Shown: in pieces, positions 54,884 to 63,860 of the stretch
How positions within the stretch are numbered: position 1 is the first letter of the stretch
Layout: the number at the start of each line of letters is the position of its first letter
Source: JAICXG01 sp036825615
Lineage (GTDB): Bacteria; Verrucomicrobiota; Verrucomicrobiia; Chthoniobacterales; UBA10450
Direction: 5' to 3'
Assembly: GCA_036825615.1 (NCBI GenBank)
Contig: DAISXY010000016.1
Coordinates: 1-64,000, forward strand
DNA: 64,000 nt
The notes under the pieces: generated by a model
Databases searched by the model: none
What the model saw: only the letters and a program-made list of their open reading frames with translations
Told to the model about the DNA's origin: nothing
Translations under genes and position numbers: made by a program

Positions 54884-56228
54884 AAATTCGCGCGAGGGCC
54901 AGGTCGAGCACCTCAAGAATAAAGTCGGCGTCCGCCGCGTGGATGCACATCGGAGGTGAGAAACGAATGGTTTGGCCATAAAGGCCGCCCTTGCCCAGCA
55001 ACAGGCCGAGATCACGACAGAGCTCGAGAACCTGCGCGCATTCCGCGGTGGCTGGTTCCTTGGTGGCGCGGTCTTTCACCAGCTCGATCCCAAGAAGAAG
55101 TCCTTTGCCGCGCACGTTGCCGATGACACTGTGTTTTTCCTGGAGGCGGCGCAGTCCTGAAAGGATGTGATCCCCCATTGCCAGCGCGTTCGTCTGTAGC
55201 TTTTCGCGTTCGATCACTTCCAGCACAGCTTTGCCCTGCGCGCAGACAACCGGGTTTCCGCCGAAAGTGTTGAAATGAATCCGCTGAGTCAACGCCTCGG
55301 CGACTTGCGGGGTGGTGACAACCGCACCTAACGGACAGCCATTGCCAATACCTTTGGCCATGCAAACGATATCGGGAATTACACCCTGGGTTTCAAAGCC
55401 CCAGTAATGACTGCCAGTGCGGCCGAATCCCGCCTGCACTTCATCGGCGATGCAAACGCCGCCGGCGGCGCGGACATGCTCATAGGCATGCTTGAGATAC
55501 TCATCAGGGAACACAATACAACCGCCCACGCCCTGAATCGATTCGGCAATGAATCCGGCAATGCGGCCGGGAGTCGCGAACTCGATCAGGTTCTTGACAT
55601 CGGCGGCATATTTCTTTCCCGCCTCAGGGTCATCGTGGCCCCACATGCCGCGGTAAGGATCAGGCGTAATTGCATGATGGACACCGAAGCTATGCGGGAC
55701 GTTAAATTTCCAGGTCCGATGCGCGGTCAATCCCATGCCGGAAGCGTTCCCGCCGTGGTAGGCATTGCGCAGCGCGATGATATCGTAGTTACCGGTGTAA
55801 GCCCGAGCCATGAGCAAGGCGAGGTCGTTCGCTTCCGACCCAGAATTAACGAAATAGCAGACTTTGAGATCACCGGGCATTTTCGCCGCGAGAGCTTTGG
55901 CGTACTCGGCCACGTTTGGATGCAGATAGATCGTGGTCGAATGTTGCAGTGTCTCGTTCTGTTGGCGCGCCGCTTCGACTACCTTGGGATGACAATGACC
56001 AACGCTGATCGTGACGATCCCGCCGAGGGCATCGAGATAGCGTCGTCCGGTTTCATCCCAGACGTATTGCATCTTTCCCTCCACCAGCATGAGCGGCTTC
56101 TTATAGTAGAGGAAGATTCCCGGGTTCAGGTATTGCTTGCGCAGGCGCAGGACTTCATCGAGCGACGGACCGGTGTAGGGCTGCGGCTGGTGGTCAAATG
56201 ATGGTAGCGACGGCGTTTGCATGGGCAA
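54882..56228 (-). CDS. Class III PLP aminotransferase, AGXT2-like
   Basis: 448 residues. Fold type I PLP enzyme with the Schiff-base Lys in MAKGIGNGCPLGAVV. Other motifs are VNSGSEANDLALLMAR, DEVQAGFGRTG, and HFNTFGGNPVVCAQGKAVLE. Closest in pattern to alanine-glyoxylate aminotransferase 2 / omega-aminotransferases, which use 4-aminobutyrate, beta-alanine or similar amines. Its substrate cannot be read. Convergent with the HAF gene; a MocR regulator gene lies just beyond it. Confidence 0.88.
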   Translation of the reverse strand: MPMQTPSLPSFDHQPQPYTGPSLDEVLRLRKQYLNPGIFLYYKKPLMLVEGKMQYVWDETGRRYLDALGGIVTISVGHCHPKVVEAARQQNETLQHSTTIYLHPNVAEYAKALAAKMPGDLKVCYFVNSGSEANDLALLMARAYTGNYDIIALRNAYHGGNASGMGLTAHRTWKFNVPHSFGVHHAITPDPYRGMWGHDDPEAGKKYAADVKNLIEFATPGRIAGFIAESIQGVGGCIVFPDEYLKHAYEHVRAAGGVCIADEVQAGFGRTGSHYWGFETQGVIPDIVCMAKGIGNGCPLGAVVTTPQVAEALTQRIHFNTFGGNPVVCAQGKAVLEVIEREKLQTNALAMGDHILSGLRRLQEKHSVIGNVRGKGLLLGIELVKDRATKEPATAECAQVLELCRDLGLLLGKGGLYGQTIRFSPPMCIHAADADFILEVLDLALARI

Positions 56229-56316
56229 TCCTCAGCTTGGGCCGGATGCAAGTTGGCGCAACCCGAGACAATTTACAAAACCAACCGCGGTGCCTCGCCA
56301 GGCGCGAGCGCAGCCG

Positions 56317-57876
56317 CTATTTCTTTGCGGCGGCGAACAGTTCCGTATCGATGCTGTAGCCCTGCTCGTCGATGCTGTTAGGCGCGGTGAAAAGGAGTTT
56401 GTTGCCGACGACCATCAAGTTGTTGATCGCGTAACCAAAGCTGTTTCCCGGCTCCTCATAGACCATCTCGGTGCCGTCCGTCGTGCCATCGGTCACCCAA
56501 AGCTGCGTGCGCACGGCAAAATGCGCGTCGTCGGGTAGAATCGTGACGAAGAAGAGTAGCCCGCCTGCAACCGTGAAATCCTGCGGCGAGGAGCGCAATG
56601 ATCCCGGGTTGATGTCGGCAAAAAGCTGGGTGCCGGCCTCCGTTCCATCTGTCACCCACAGCTCGGTCCCGTGCACACCATCATCGGCGCTGAAATAGAC
56701 GCGACCTTTGTATTGGGTCATACCTAACGGAACCGAGTCGCCACCTGAGTTGATGTCCTTGATCAGCTTCGTGCCTGCTTCGGTGCCGTCGCTTTTGAAT
56801 AACTCCAGTCCGTGCGTGCCGTCGTCCGCAAGAAACACCAGCTGGTCAATGGCGCTACCCTCGGAGGGCTGCGCCTCTCCGCTCGGGCGAAAACGGGCAA
56901 TGACTGGATATTGCGGCCCAGAACTGGCGGGACCGGGATTGATATCAGCTACCTCGAGTGTGCCGGCCTCGGTTCCGTCGGTTCGCCAAAGCTCCGTCCC
57001 ATGCACGCCGTCATTTGCGCTGAAGAAAACCGAACGATGGTAGCGAATGAAGTCAGTCGGAGTTGACGGATTAAATCCGGGAAAGATATCCTTGACCCGA
57101 TAAGTTCCTTCGGCTGTCCCGTCGGTTCGGAATAACTCTCGGTTGTAAATCCCGATCCCGCCATGGTGGACAACGGAGTCATCCGCGCCGAAGTAAGCGA
57201 CGCCGCGCAGAGGAGTGAACTCGATCGGGATCGACCACTCCGGTCCCGGGTGCAGGTCGATTATCCGGGTCGTGCCTGCGGTTGTGCCGTCCGTCTTCCA
57301 CGGCTCGAGACCACCTTCCGGATCGAGCGCCGTAAACAAGACTGTTGAGCTATCAAGCGCGGTGAAATTTCCCGGCAACGGTGGACCAAAAGTGCCGCCA
57401 CCCGAAAGATCAGGATAAGTGTCACTCAGCAAAGTCGTGCCCGCCGCGGTGCCGTCGCTCTTCCAGATTTCCGAGCCGAGAAAGTCAGGATTATCGAAGC
57501 CATTAAAATAGAGTGCGCCGTTGACCGCGGCGATGCTATCGGGAAATCCATTCGGTGCGCCGGGATTGAGATCAATCACAAGCTGGGTCCCGGCTTCGCT
57601 GCCATCGCTGCGCCATAACTCGAACCCATGTGTCCCGTCGTTGGCGCGGAAGTAAGCGGTGCCGTTGAAATTGACAAAGGCGGTGGCGTCCGAGCCGTTC
57701 ACGCCCGGATTAATGTCCTTCACCAATCGGACCACCGGAGTGGTTTGCGCGAGAGCGTGGGGACCAATCAACGCAGCCGTTACGAGCGCGAAAAGGATCG
57801 GCCCGAGCCGGCGGACAACATGCGAAACAAACAAAACAACCATCAAGATCGGTAGCGGCGACGGCGCGAGCGTCAA
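56317..57876 (-). CDS. Exported ELWxxDGT-repeat protein
   Basis: 519 residues (ATG at 57843 is an alternative start). After an N-terminal hydrophobic signal (VRRLGPILFALVTAALIGPHALAQ) the protein is built of at least eight repeats with the hallmark ELWRTDGTEAGTxLVxDINPG, alternating with YFxAxDGVHG. This 'ELWxxDGT' family forms extracellular propeller-like structures; function unknown. Repeats are diverged enough to be genuine protein repeats, not recent DNA duplications. Confidence 0.85.
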   Translation of the reverse strand: MTLAPSPLPILMVVLFVSHVVRRLGPILFALVTAALIGPHALAQTTPVVRLVKDINPGVNGSDATAFVNFNGTAYFRANDGTHGFELWRSDGSEAGTQLVIDLNPGAPNGFPDSIAAVNGALYFNGFDNPDFLGSEIWKSDGTAAGTTLLSDTYPDLSGGGTFGPPLPGNFTALDSSTVLFTALDPEGGLEPWKTDGTTAGTTRIIDLHPGPEWSIPIEFTPLRGVAYFGADDSVVHHGGIGIYNRELFRTDGTAEGTYRVKDIFPGFNPSTPTDFIRYHRSVFFSANDGVHGTELWRTDGTEAGTLEVADINPGPASSGPQYPVIARFRPSGEAQPSEGSAIDQLVFLADDGTHGLELFKSDGTEAGTKLIKDINSGGDSVPLGMTQYKGRVYFSADDGVHGTELWVTDGTEAGTQLFADINPGSLRSSPQDFTVAGGLLFFVTILPDDAHFAVRTQLWVTDGTTDGTEMVYEEPGNSFGYAINNLMVVGNKLLFTAPNSIDEQGYSIDTELFAAAKK

Positions 57877-57894
57877 TTGTTTTTTGCCGGTTCG

Positions 57895-58173
57895 TTAGGC
57901 AGAAACTGGCAGCGGCGCCCAGATCAGAACCGGCTCGGACCAATGGCCGGGCAACGGCTTCCATCCCTCGGGGGCCGCCTCAATTCGCTCCCAACCGAGA
58001 CACGCGATCCGGTTCTGGCTCATCCCGGGTGCAAGTGCGTCGCCCCACGCGATCCGCACCGTGTGCACGAGGCGTTCTGGCGCTAATCCGGGCGGCATGA
58101 TCTCCGCAATCGCGCTCTCCTCCTTACCATCGAGCTTCATTCGAAATCGGAACAGACCTGTAAGGACATTCAC
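57895..58173 (-). CDS. Small protein of unknown function
   Basis: 92 residues; MNVLTGLFRFRMKLDGKEESAIAEIMPPGLAPERLVHTVRIAWGDALAPGMSQNRIACLGWERIEAAPEGWKPLPGHW... No family I recognise, no signal peptide. It lies 18 nt upstream of the ELWxxDGT gene on the same strand. The 3' end overlaps a copy of TCGTTAGGC (57892-57900). Its status as a gene is moderate; the frame is clean and amino acid use is plausible. Confidence 0.5.
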   Translation of the reverse strand: MNVLTGLFRFRMKLDGKEESAIAEIMPPGLAPERLVHTVRIAWGDALAPGMSQNRIACLGWERIEAAPEGWKPLPGHWSEPVLIWAPLPVSA

Positions 58174-58280
58174 CTGCCAGCAGGTTCGGCGCTCAACGTC
58201 CCGTTGGATGTCGCCCCCAGAGTTTTCAATCCAAACAAGACCTGCGGTGCGTTGCTGGTTACAGATTGGAATTGGAAGTA

Positions 58281-59033
58281 GTGACGCCTAATCTTCAATT
58301 TAGGCTCGCTGCCCGTCAGCCGAATGGACGACGGCCCCAGGTCATGAGTCACCGCTGGGAGTCACTCCTCTTCCTTCACTGGGTGCTTCCTCCGGAAGCA
58401 ATTCAGCGGACGCTTCCGCCGGGACTCATGGTAGACAAGTTCGACGGCAAGGCATATCTGGGGATCATCCCCTTCTTCATGCGTCGGGTGCGATTGCGGG
58501 GGTTACCAGCCATACCAGGTGTCTCAGATTTTCTTGAGCTGAATGTGCGCACCTATGTCTACGATCGCTCTGGCGTGCCTGGCGTGTGGTTCTATTCGCT
58601 GAGTTGTAATCAGCCGGTCGCCGTCGCCGGGGCTCGTCTTCTCACCGGCCTCCCGTATGTCAATGCCGAAATGACCGGGCGCAGTGGCAACGTTATCGAC
58701 TACAGCTGTCGCCGAACAGATACCGACGAGGTGGCGCGATTTAGTTATCGCGGCGCAGGCGTGGCAGCGGAAGCGGCCGTGAGCTCGCTGGAGTTCTTCC
58801 TGCTTGAACGCTACTATCTCTATGCGATCCGCTTTGGTTCTCTCGTTCGCGCCCAGGTCGCGCACGCGCCTTACCGCTATAGCGGCGCGCAAGTGGAAGA
58901 ATGGTCCTCAATCCCTGCTCAGCTTGATGGGTTTCCCGGCATCATTCAGGATCCCATTCATGTCTGCCATGTCAGTCGTCTTGACGTAAAGGTCTTTGCG
59001 ACCGAAAAGCTCAGTCGGTCGGCTGAGCCCTGA
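58281..59033 (+). CDS. DUF2071 (YqjF-like) protein
   Basis: About 250 residues. The block MSHRWESLLFLHWVLPPEAIQRTLPPGL, VDKFDGKAYLGIIPFFMRRVRLRGLP, FLELNVRTYVYDRSGVPGVWFYSL and FFLLERYYLYA is the DUF2071/YqjF family pattern. Members are probably hydrophobic-ligand-binding proteins of unknown role. The start is unclear: TTG 58266, GTG 58281 or ATG 58344 are all possible; the family usually starts near the MSHRW segment. Confidence 0.82.
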   Translation: MTPNLQFRLAARQPNGRRPQVMSHRWESLLFLHWVLPPEAIQRTLPPGLMVDKFDGKAYLGIIPFFMRRVRLRGLPAIPGVSDFLELNVRTYVYDRSGVPGVWFYSLSCNQPVAVAGARLLTGLPYVNAEMTGRSGNVIDYSCRRTDTDEVARFSYRGAGVAAEAAVSSLEFFLLERYYLYAIRFGSLVRAQVAHAPYRYSGAQVEEWSSIPAQLDGFPGIIQDPIHVCHVSRLDVKVFATEKLSRSAEP

Positions 59034-59069
59034 ATCAGGATCAACTTACTTCTTCGTCTCAGCTGCAAC

Positions 59070-59163
59070 CGGGTTCCCCGCATGCCCGAAATGAACGAAG
59101 CGATCAAGGCGGTGACGCCGAGCCCGAGCATGCCGGAGGGGAAGTAATGACCCGATTGTTTGT
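59070..59163 (-). pseudogene. Fragment of a sodium:solute symporter
   Basis: On the minus strand the stretch reads KQSGHYFPSGMLGLGVTALIA then SFISGMRGT, which matches an internal helix of SSS-family sodium:solute symporters (YFPxGMLGLGxTALxASFMSGMAGN). Only about 30 residues remain, with no start codon and no downstream continuation. It lies right behind sufU; a decayed remnant, assigned by pattern memory only. Confidence 0.4.
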
Positions 59164-59180
59164 GTGGGTGAGAGCGCTGC

Positions 59181-59648
59181 TCAAGAATCGGCCTCGGTCG
59201 AGACGGAAGCCTCGCCGGCGCCGCTCTCGAGCGCCTGTTCGAAGGCGCGCCAGGCTAGGACGGCGCACTTCACGCGCTGGGGAAACTTGCGCACCCCGCG
59301 GAGAAGACGGAGATCGCCTAACGACGAGGGCGCTTCGTCCTGCTCTGTCGTGACCAAATCCTGGAAAGCGCGGAGCATCGATGTCGCCTCGGGACGGTTC
59401 TTGCCCTTCACCTTCATGGTCATGAGCGAGGCCGAAGCCTGACTGATCGCGCAGCCGTGGCCGGTAAACCGGATATCCTGCACCCCGCCATCGCGATCGA
59501 ATTTGACCGCGAGATGAATCTCATCGCCGCAGCTCGGGTTATCGCCATGCACGCGCACTGCTGCGTCCGGCAATTCGCCAAAATTTCTCGGCCGCCGCGA
59601 GTGATCGAGGATGACCTGCTGATAAAGTTCTTCGAGGTCGCTGTTCAC
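59181..59648 (-). CDS. sufU: SufU-type iron-sulfur scaffold protein
   Basis: 155 residues. Fe-S assembly or sulfur-transfer protein with the three conserved Cys: NPSCGDE, GHGCAIS and RVKCAVLAW. The start MNSDLEELYQQVILDHSRRPRNFG is typical. It overlaps sufS by 4 nt (ATGA), so the two are translated together; SufU accepts sulfur from SufS. The Ser-Leu-Gly in SSLGDLRL is encoded by TCGTTAGGC. The gene continues upstream of decayed symporter sequence. Confidence 0.92.
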   Translation of the reverse strand: MNSDLEELYQQVILDHSRRPRNFGELPDAAVRVHGDNPSCGDEIHLAVKFDRDGGVQDIRFTGHGCAISQASASLMTMKVKGKNRPEATSMLRAFQDLVTTEQDEAPSSLGDLRLLRGVRKFPQRVKCAVLAWRAFEQALESGAGEASVSTEADS

Positions 59649-60877
59649 GAGAAGAACCGCACCGCCTCGGCGATGATCTCGACCATCGCATCCACTTCCT
59701 CGGTCGTGTTATAGAAATAAAAGCTAGCCCGGGTCGTGCCGGCCAAGCCGAATCGGCGCATCAACGGCTGGTTACAATGATGACCGCCGCGCAGGGCGAG
59801 TCCGCGTTGATCAGCGAAGGTCGTGACATCGTGAGGGTGTGCCGCCTCGAGCACGAAACTCACGATCGCGCCGCGCGGCGGTTGTGGTCCGAGCAGACGG
59901 ATGCCCGGCACCTTCGTGAGTCGCGCCAGAGCATAAGCGGTGAGCTGCGCGTCGTGCTCGAAAATGGCGGCTCGACCGATTTGCTCGAGGTAATCAATCG
60001 CCGCCGCCAGGCCGATGGCGCCGGCGATGTTTGGCGTGCCGGCTTCGAAGCGATGCGGCGGCCGTTTGTAAGTGGTCTTCTGCAAAGTCACGCTCGTGAT
60101 CATCTCGCCGCCGCCCTGCCAGGGAGGAATAGTGTCGAGCAGTTCCTTGCGGCCATAGAGAACGCCGACGCCGGTGGGGCCAGCCATTTTGTGTCCGGAA
60201 AAGGCAGCGAAATCGCAGCCAAACGCGCGCACATCGACCGGCATGTGACCGGCGCTTTGGGCCAGATCGACCAACGTGATCGCGCCGGCTTCCCGGGCCC
60301 GCGCGCAGAGCTCGGCGACAGGATTGATTGTGCCTAAGGAGTTCGAAACATGGGTGAAGGCGAATATTTTTACGCTTTTATCGAGAACCGATGAGAGCTG
60401 CTCCAACGCGAGTGTGCCGTCGTCGCGGACTGGCACAAAACGCAGCTCCGCGCCTGTGCGTTCGCCGATCAATTGCCACGGCACGAGATTGCTGTGGTGC
60501 TCCATCTCGGTGAGCAGGATCGTGTCGCCTGCCCGGAGAAATGTCCCGCCCCAGGCTTGCGCGACCAGGTTGATGCTCTCGGTTGTGCCGCGGGTAAAGA
60601 TAATCTCTTCCGGGCTCGCTGCTCCGATGTACTCGGCGACGCGGCGACGCGCGTTTTCGTAGGCGTCGGTCGCGCGGGCGCTGAGTTCATGCAGGCCACG
60701 ATGCACGTTGGCGTTGTCGTGTTCATAGTAACTGCGCAATGTCTCGATGACTGCGCGCGGTTTTTGTGTGGTGGCGGCGTTGTCGAAATAGATCAGCGGA
60801 CGACCGTGCACCTCCTGATCGAGGATCGGAAAATCCGCGCGCACTTTTTTCCAATCGATCGCGGCTATTTGGTGCAC
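59645..60877 (-). CDS. sufS: SufS-type cysteine desulfurase
   Basis: 410 residues. PLP-dependent enzyme that takes sulfur from cysteine for Fe-S assembly. The Schiff-base Lys is in FSGHKMAGPTGVGVLYG and the catalytic Cys in LRGGHHCNQPL. The N-terminal ADFPILDQEVHGRPLIYFDNAATTQKP is diagnostic of the SufS (type II) branch. It overlaps sufU by 4 nt and probably forms a two-gene operon; other suf genes (sufBCD) are not in the window. One-mismatch variant of the 9-mer lies within it (60328). Confidence 0.93.
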   Translation of the reverse strand: MHQIAAIDWKKVRADFPILDQEVHGRPLIYFDNAATTQKPRAVIETLRSYYEHDNANVHRGLHELSARATDAYENARRRVAEYIGAASPEEIIFTRGTTESINLVAQAWGGTFLRAGDTILLTEMEHHSNLVPWQLIGERTGAELRFVPVRDDGTLALEQLSSVLDKSVKIFAFTHVSNSLGTINPVAELCARAREAGAITLVDLAQSAGHMPVDVRAFGCDFAAFSGHKMAGPTGVGVLYGRKELLDTIPPWQGGGEMITSVTLQKTTYKRPPHRFEAGTPNIAGAIGLAAAIDYLEQIGRAAIFEHDAQLTAYALARLTKVPGIRLLGPQPPRGAIVSFVLEAAHPHDVTTFADQRGLALRGGHHCNQPLMRRFGLAGTTRASFYFYNTTEEVDAMVEIIAEAVRFFS

Positions 60878-61021
60878 CGCGCAATCTGCGCCCTTCTGAT
60901 GGCGTGCGCTACTGCTGGAATTTTCCCTTTGTATCAGCGTTCGCGCGACGCAAGGAGATCCAGATTGGCAACTGCGAGGTCCCTCGCCGCGCTTCGCCGG
61001 CTCGGGAGACAGCAGGGCCCC

Positions 61022-62176
61022 CTACTCTGCGGCGGCGGCCGGTTCCATCGCGTGACCGAGATCCTCCACCGGATCGATGTGCCAGCGATTCGCGACCGCT
61101 TCCAGCTCCGGGTTAAGAGCCCAGCGATCCGCCAATGGTTCACCGCTGTGCTCGGCGCTCCCGCCTTTCAAGGCCATGCAATTGGCATTGCTTCCTATCT
61201 CAGCGATACGCTCGAATTCGTCGGCTCTCAGAGTTATCTCAGGTAACTCGGCCAACTCCTCGAGTTTGCGTTCGATTGTCTTCGCGCCTGCGCCTGATTC
61301 CTGGATTAAAGTCGGAACCACACTTTGCACCGGACCGTGCTGAAGATTCCAGATGCAGGCGAGCTGGAGCATCGTCAGGCCATGCGCATCGGCGACCTGC
61401 CGCATCTGCTCGATCTTTTCCGTGCCGGCTTCCACCCAGCCCGCGGGTCGAAATGTTCGATGGTCGCGCGCTCCGAACTCATGCTTCGGCTTGACATCGT
61501 CATGAAAGAGTCCGCCGTGATCGACCACACGCGTGATCACTTTGGTTTCGGTCTTCTCGGCCGCGGGCAAGACGAGCCGGCCGGGCCAAGGCTCGAGCGG
61601 ATTGAGAATAATCATGGCCCAATCGATCAAGCCCTGGAAACGCTCGAGACAAAGAATCAGGTCGAGCGTGAACCCATTCGCCGGCCCGGGAGCGACCCCG
61701 AGCCTGGTCGTTAGGCCGGCATCCTTTAATTTCTCCATCCCCTTCCAGACCGCATCGGCGCTGTAGCCGGTGGAATCCGGGTTATGCAGGAGGAGCAGGT
61801 CGAACCGGTCGCTCCGGCAACGCTCGAGCGATTTCTCTGTCGCCATCCGAAGGTAGCTCGCGTACTCGGCCGGTTTGCGCAGGATTGGGTTTGTGAAACG
61901 GGGAAAGCCTTTCGCTCCTTCCCGCTTCCCGGTGTAAAAGTCGTGCCCGACCGCGCCGATCAGACAATAACTCTCGCGTGCGATGCCTTCCATGGCGCGT
62001 CCGAGAAGACGGTCCGCCTCGCCCGTCCCGTAAACATCCGCGGTGAGAAAAGTGCGAATACCTTTCTCGTGCGCCAGCCTTACGAGCGCGAGGAATCGCT
62101 CATCCGCCAGCGGCTCACCAAAGTGCATGAACCGCCCGCCGCTCCACATTCCGAAAGCCGTCCTCGTTAAGTCCAT
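61022..62176 (-). CDS. Aldo/keto reductase
   Basis: 384 residues, a TIM-barrel NADPH-dependent oxidoreductase. Catalytic Tyr in ADVYGTGEADRLLG and His in LLLLHNPDS are evident; the substrate channel and C-terminal part (GLTMLQLACIWNLQHGPVQSVVPTLIQE, KRLEELAEL-like) fit the family. It lacks a signal peptide. Substrate unknown. One exact 9-mer (61708) encodes Gly-Leu-Thr in DAGLTTRLG. Confidence 0.85.
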   Translation of the reverse strand: MDLTRTAFGMWSGGRFMHFGEPLADERFLALVRLAHEKGIRTFLTADVYGTGEADRLLGRAMEGIARESYCLIGAVGHDFYTGKREGAKGFPRFTNPILRKPAEYASYLRMATEKSLERCRSDRFDLLLLHNPDSTGYSADAVWKGMEKLKDAGLTTRLGVAPGPANGFTLDLILCLERFQGLIDWAMIILNPLEPWPGRLVLPAAEKTETKVITRVVDHGGLFHDDVKPKHEFGARDHRTFRPAGWVEAGTEKIEQMRQVADAHGLTMLQLACIWNLQHGPVQSVVPTLIQESGAGAKTIERKLEELAELPEITLRADEFERIAEIGSNANCMALKGGSAEHSGEPLADRWALNPELEAVANRWHIDPVEDLGHAMEPAAAAE

Positions 62177-62249
62177 CGCAGCGAAAGTAAGCGAATAATC
62201 GGCGGCAGCTCAAGCATTCGTGTTTTGTAGACAGCGAGCGGCGGAGCAG

Positions 62250-62353
62250 GCGGCCCGAGGGCGGGCCGTCTCCAATGCGATTTGGAGCCGGCCCGCCCCC
62301 GCGCCGCGCACTCGACCAGCGGCAATCTTGGAGCCGGCGCGCCCCCGCGCCGC
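62250..62353. repeat. Cluster of three 26-bp REP-like repeats before icd
   Basis: One copy is in reverse orientation at 62250-62275, and two forward copies are at 62282-62307 and 62328-62353, each beginning TTGGAGCCGGC or the complement. They occupy the region between the divergent aldo/keto reductase and icd genes, and a frame open from 62282 runs through them into icd. Confidence 0.85.
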
Positions 62354-62410
62354 CGATCGACAGCGCGCTCGCATCTTGCGAGCGAGATGCCCACCGCTAC
62401 ACTCCTCCTC

Positions 62411-63724
62411 ATGCCGTACAAAGATCTCACGCCGCCCGCGGGCGAAAAAATCACCCGCACTCAAACACTCAACGTCCCCGATCACCCAATCCTGCCTTTC
62501 ATCCGCGGAGATGGCACCGGGCCCGATATCTGGGCAGCGAGCGTGCGCGTGATGGATGCCGCGGTCGAGAAGGCCTATGGCGGCAGGAAAAAAATCTCCT
62601 GGTTCGAAGTCTTTGCCGGCCAGGCCGCGAAGGATAAATTCGATAGCTGGCTCCCCGATGATACCGTCGAGGCCTTTCGCGAGTATCTCGTCGGGATCAA
62701 AGGACCGCTCACCACTCCGGTCGGTGGCGGGATTCGTTCGCTCAATGTCGCGCTGCGACAGATGCTCGATCTCTATGTCTGTCTCCGCCCGGTGCAATGG
62801 TTCCGGGGAGTTCCCTCCCCGGTCCGGCATCCGGAGAAGGTGAACATGGTCATCTTCCGCGAAAACACCGAAGACATTTACGCCGGGATCGAATGGGCCG
62901 CCGGCACGCCGGAAGCCAATAAGGTGCTCGATTTTCTCGAGAAGGAATTTCCAAAGTCATTCGATAAGGTCCGCTTCGGAACCAAGGCGAAAGCGGAAGA
63001 GTTTTGGCAGCGGGTCGGGGCCAAAGGATTTCCGACCGACGTGCGGGTCGGGATCGGGATCAAACCGGTGAGTTACTCCGGCAGTGTGCGGCTGATTCAC
63101 AGCGCGATCAGTTATGCGATTCAGAACAAACGCAAAAGCGTGACCCTGGTGCATAAGGGTAACATCATGAAGTTTACCGAAGGCGCGTTTCGTGACTGGG
63201 GATTCGAGGTCGCGAAGCAGTTCTTCGGCGCGGAGGAATTCGACGGCGGTCCGTGGTGCCGTATCCCGGAAGGCAAAGCCGGCGCCGGGATTGTGATCAA
63301 GGACGCGATTGCCGATATCACGCTCCAGCAGGTCCTGACCCGGCCGGAGGAGTTCGATGTTATCGCGACCTTGAATTTGAATGGCGATTACCTGAGCGAC
63401 GCCCTCGCCGCGCAGGTAGGCGGGATCGGGATTGCGCCCGGCGGTAATATCAATTACATCACCGGCCACGCCGTTTTCGAGGCGACTCACGGGACCGCGC
63501 CTAAGTACGCGAACCAGGACAAGGTAAATCCTGGCTCGGTGATTTTGTCCGGCGAGATGATGTTCCGCTACATGGGCTGGACAGAAGCGGCCGACCTCAT
63601 CATCAAAGGCTTGAATGGCGCGATCGCGAGCAAGCATGTGACCTACGACTTCGCGCGCCTGATGGAAGGCGCGACCGAGATCAAGTGCTCACAGTTTGGC
63701 GATAATGTGATCGAGCATATGTGA
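62411..63724 (+). CDS. icd: NADP-dependent isocitrate dehydrogenase
   Basis: 437 residues from MPYKDLTPPAGEKIT (an ATG at 62387 is the other candidate). Converts isocitrate to 2-oxoglutarate in the TCA cycle. Pattern is clearly Icd: LPFIRGDGTGPDIWAASVRVMDAAVEKAY, VRPVQWFRGVPSPV-type, FRENTEDIYAGIEW, and GDYLSDALAAQVGGIGIAPGGNINY. The frame is open upstream through repeats to 62282, but family homology begins here. Located in the cytoplasm; no operon partner in the window. Confidence 0.94.
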   Translation: MPYKDLTPPAGEKITRTQTLNVPDHPILPFIRGDGTGPDIWAASVRVMDAAVEKAYGGRKKISWFEVFAGQAAKDKFDSWLPDDTVEAFREYLVGIKGPLTTPVGGGIRSLNVALRQMLDLYVCLRPVQWFRGVPSPVRHPEKVNMVIFRENTEDIYAGIEWAAGTPEANKVLDFLEKEFPKSFDKVRFGTKAKAEEFWQRVGAKGFPTDVRVGIGIKPVSYSGSVRLIHSAISYAIQNKRKSVTLVHKGNIMKFTEGAFRDWGFEVAKQFFGAEEFDGGPWCRIPEGKAGAGIVIKDAIADITLQQVLTRPEEFDVIATLNLNGDYLSDALAAQVGGIGIAPGGNINYITGHAVFEATHGTAPKYANQDKVNPGSVILSGEMMFRYMGWTEAADLIIKGLNGAIASKHVTYDFARLMEGATEIKCSQFGDNVIEHM

Positions 63725-63770
63725 AAAGAGTGATGAGTGACAAGTGATGAGTGAATCTTGCATCGAACTC

Positions 63771-63827
63771 CCCTCACCGGCGGCTGGCGCCGTCCGCCTC
63801 TCCCTGAGGGAGAGGGTAGGGTGAGGG
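63771..63827. repeat. Nested palindromic repeat downstream of icd
   Basis: CCCTCACC (63771-63778) pairs with GGTGAGGG (63820-63827) around an inner CTCTCCCT/AGGGAGAG stem (63798-63814). It lies 46 nt after the icd stop; could serve as terminator or be one of the widely dispersed CCCTCACCC-type repeats. Confidence 0.7.
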
Positions 63828-63860
63828 CGATTTGTAGCTAGACCGGAGCCTAACAAAAGA

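Noticed and set aside
56317..57876. Possible recent DNA tandem duplications in the ELWxxDGT gene
   Set aside because: The repeats differ at nucleotide level throughout; they are old protein repeats.
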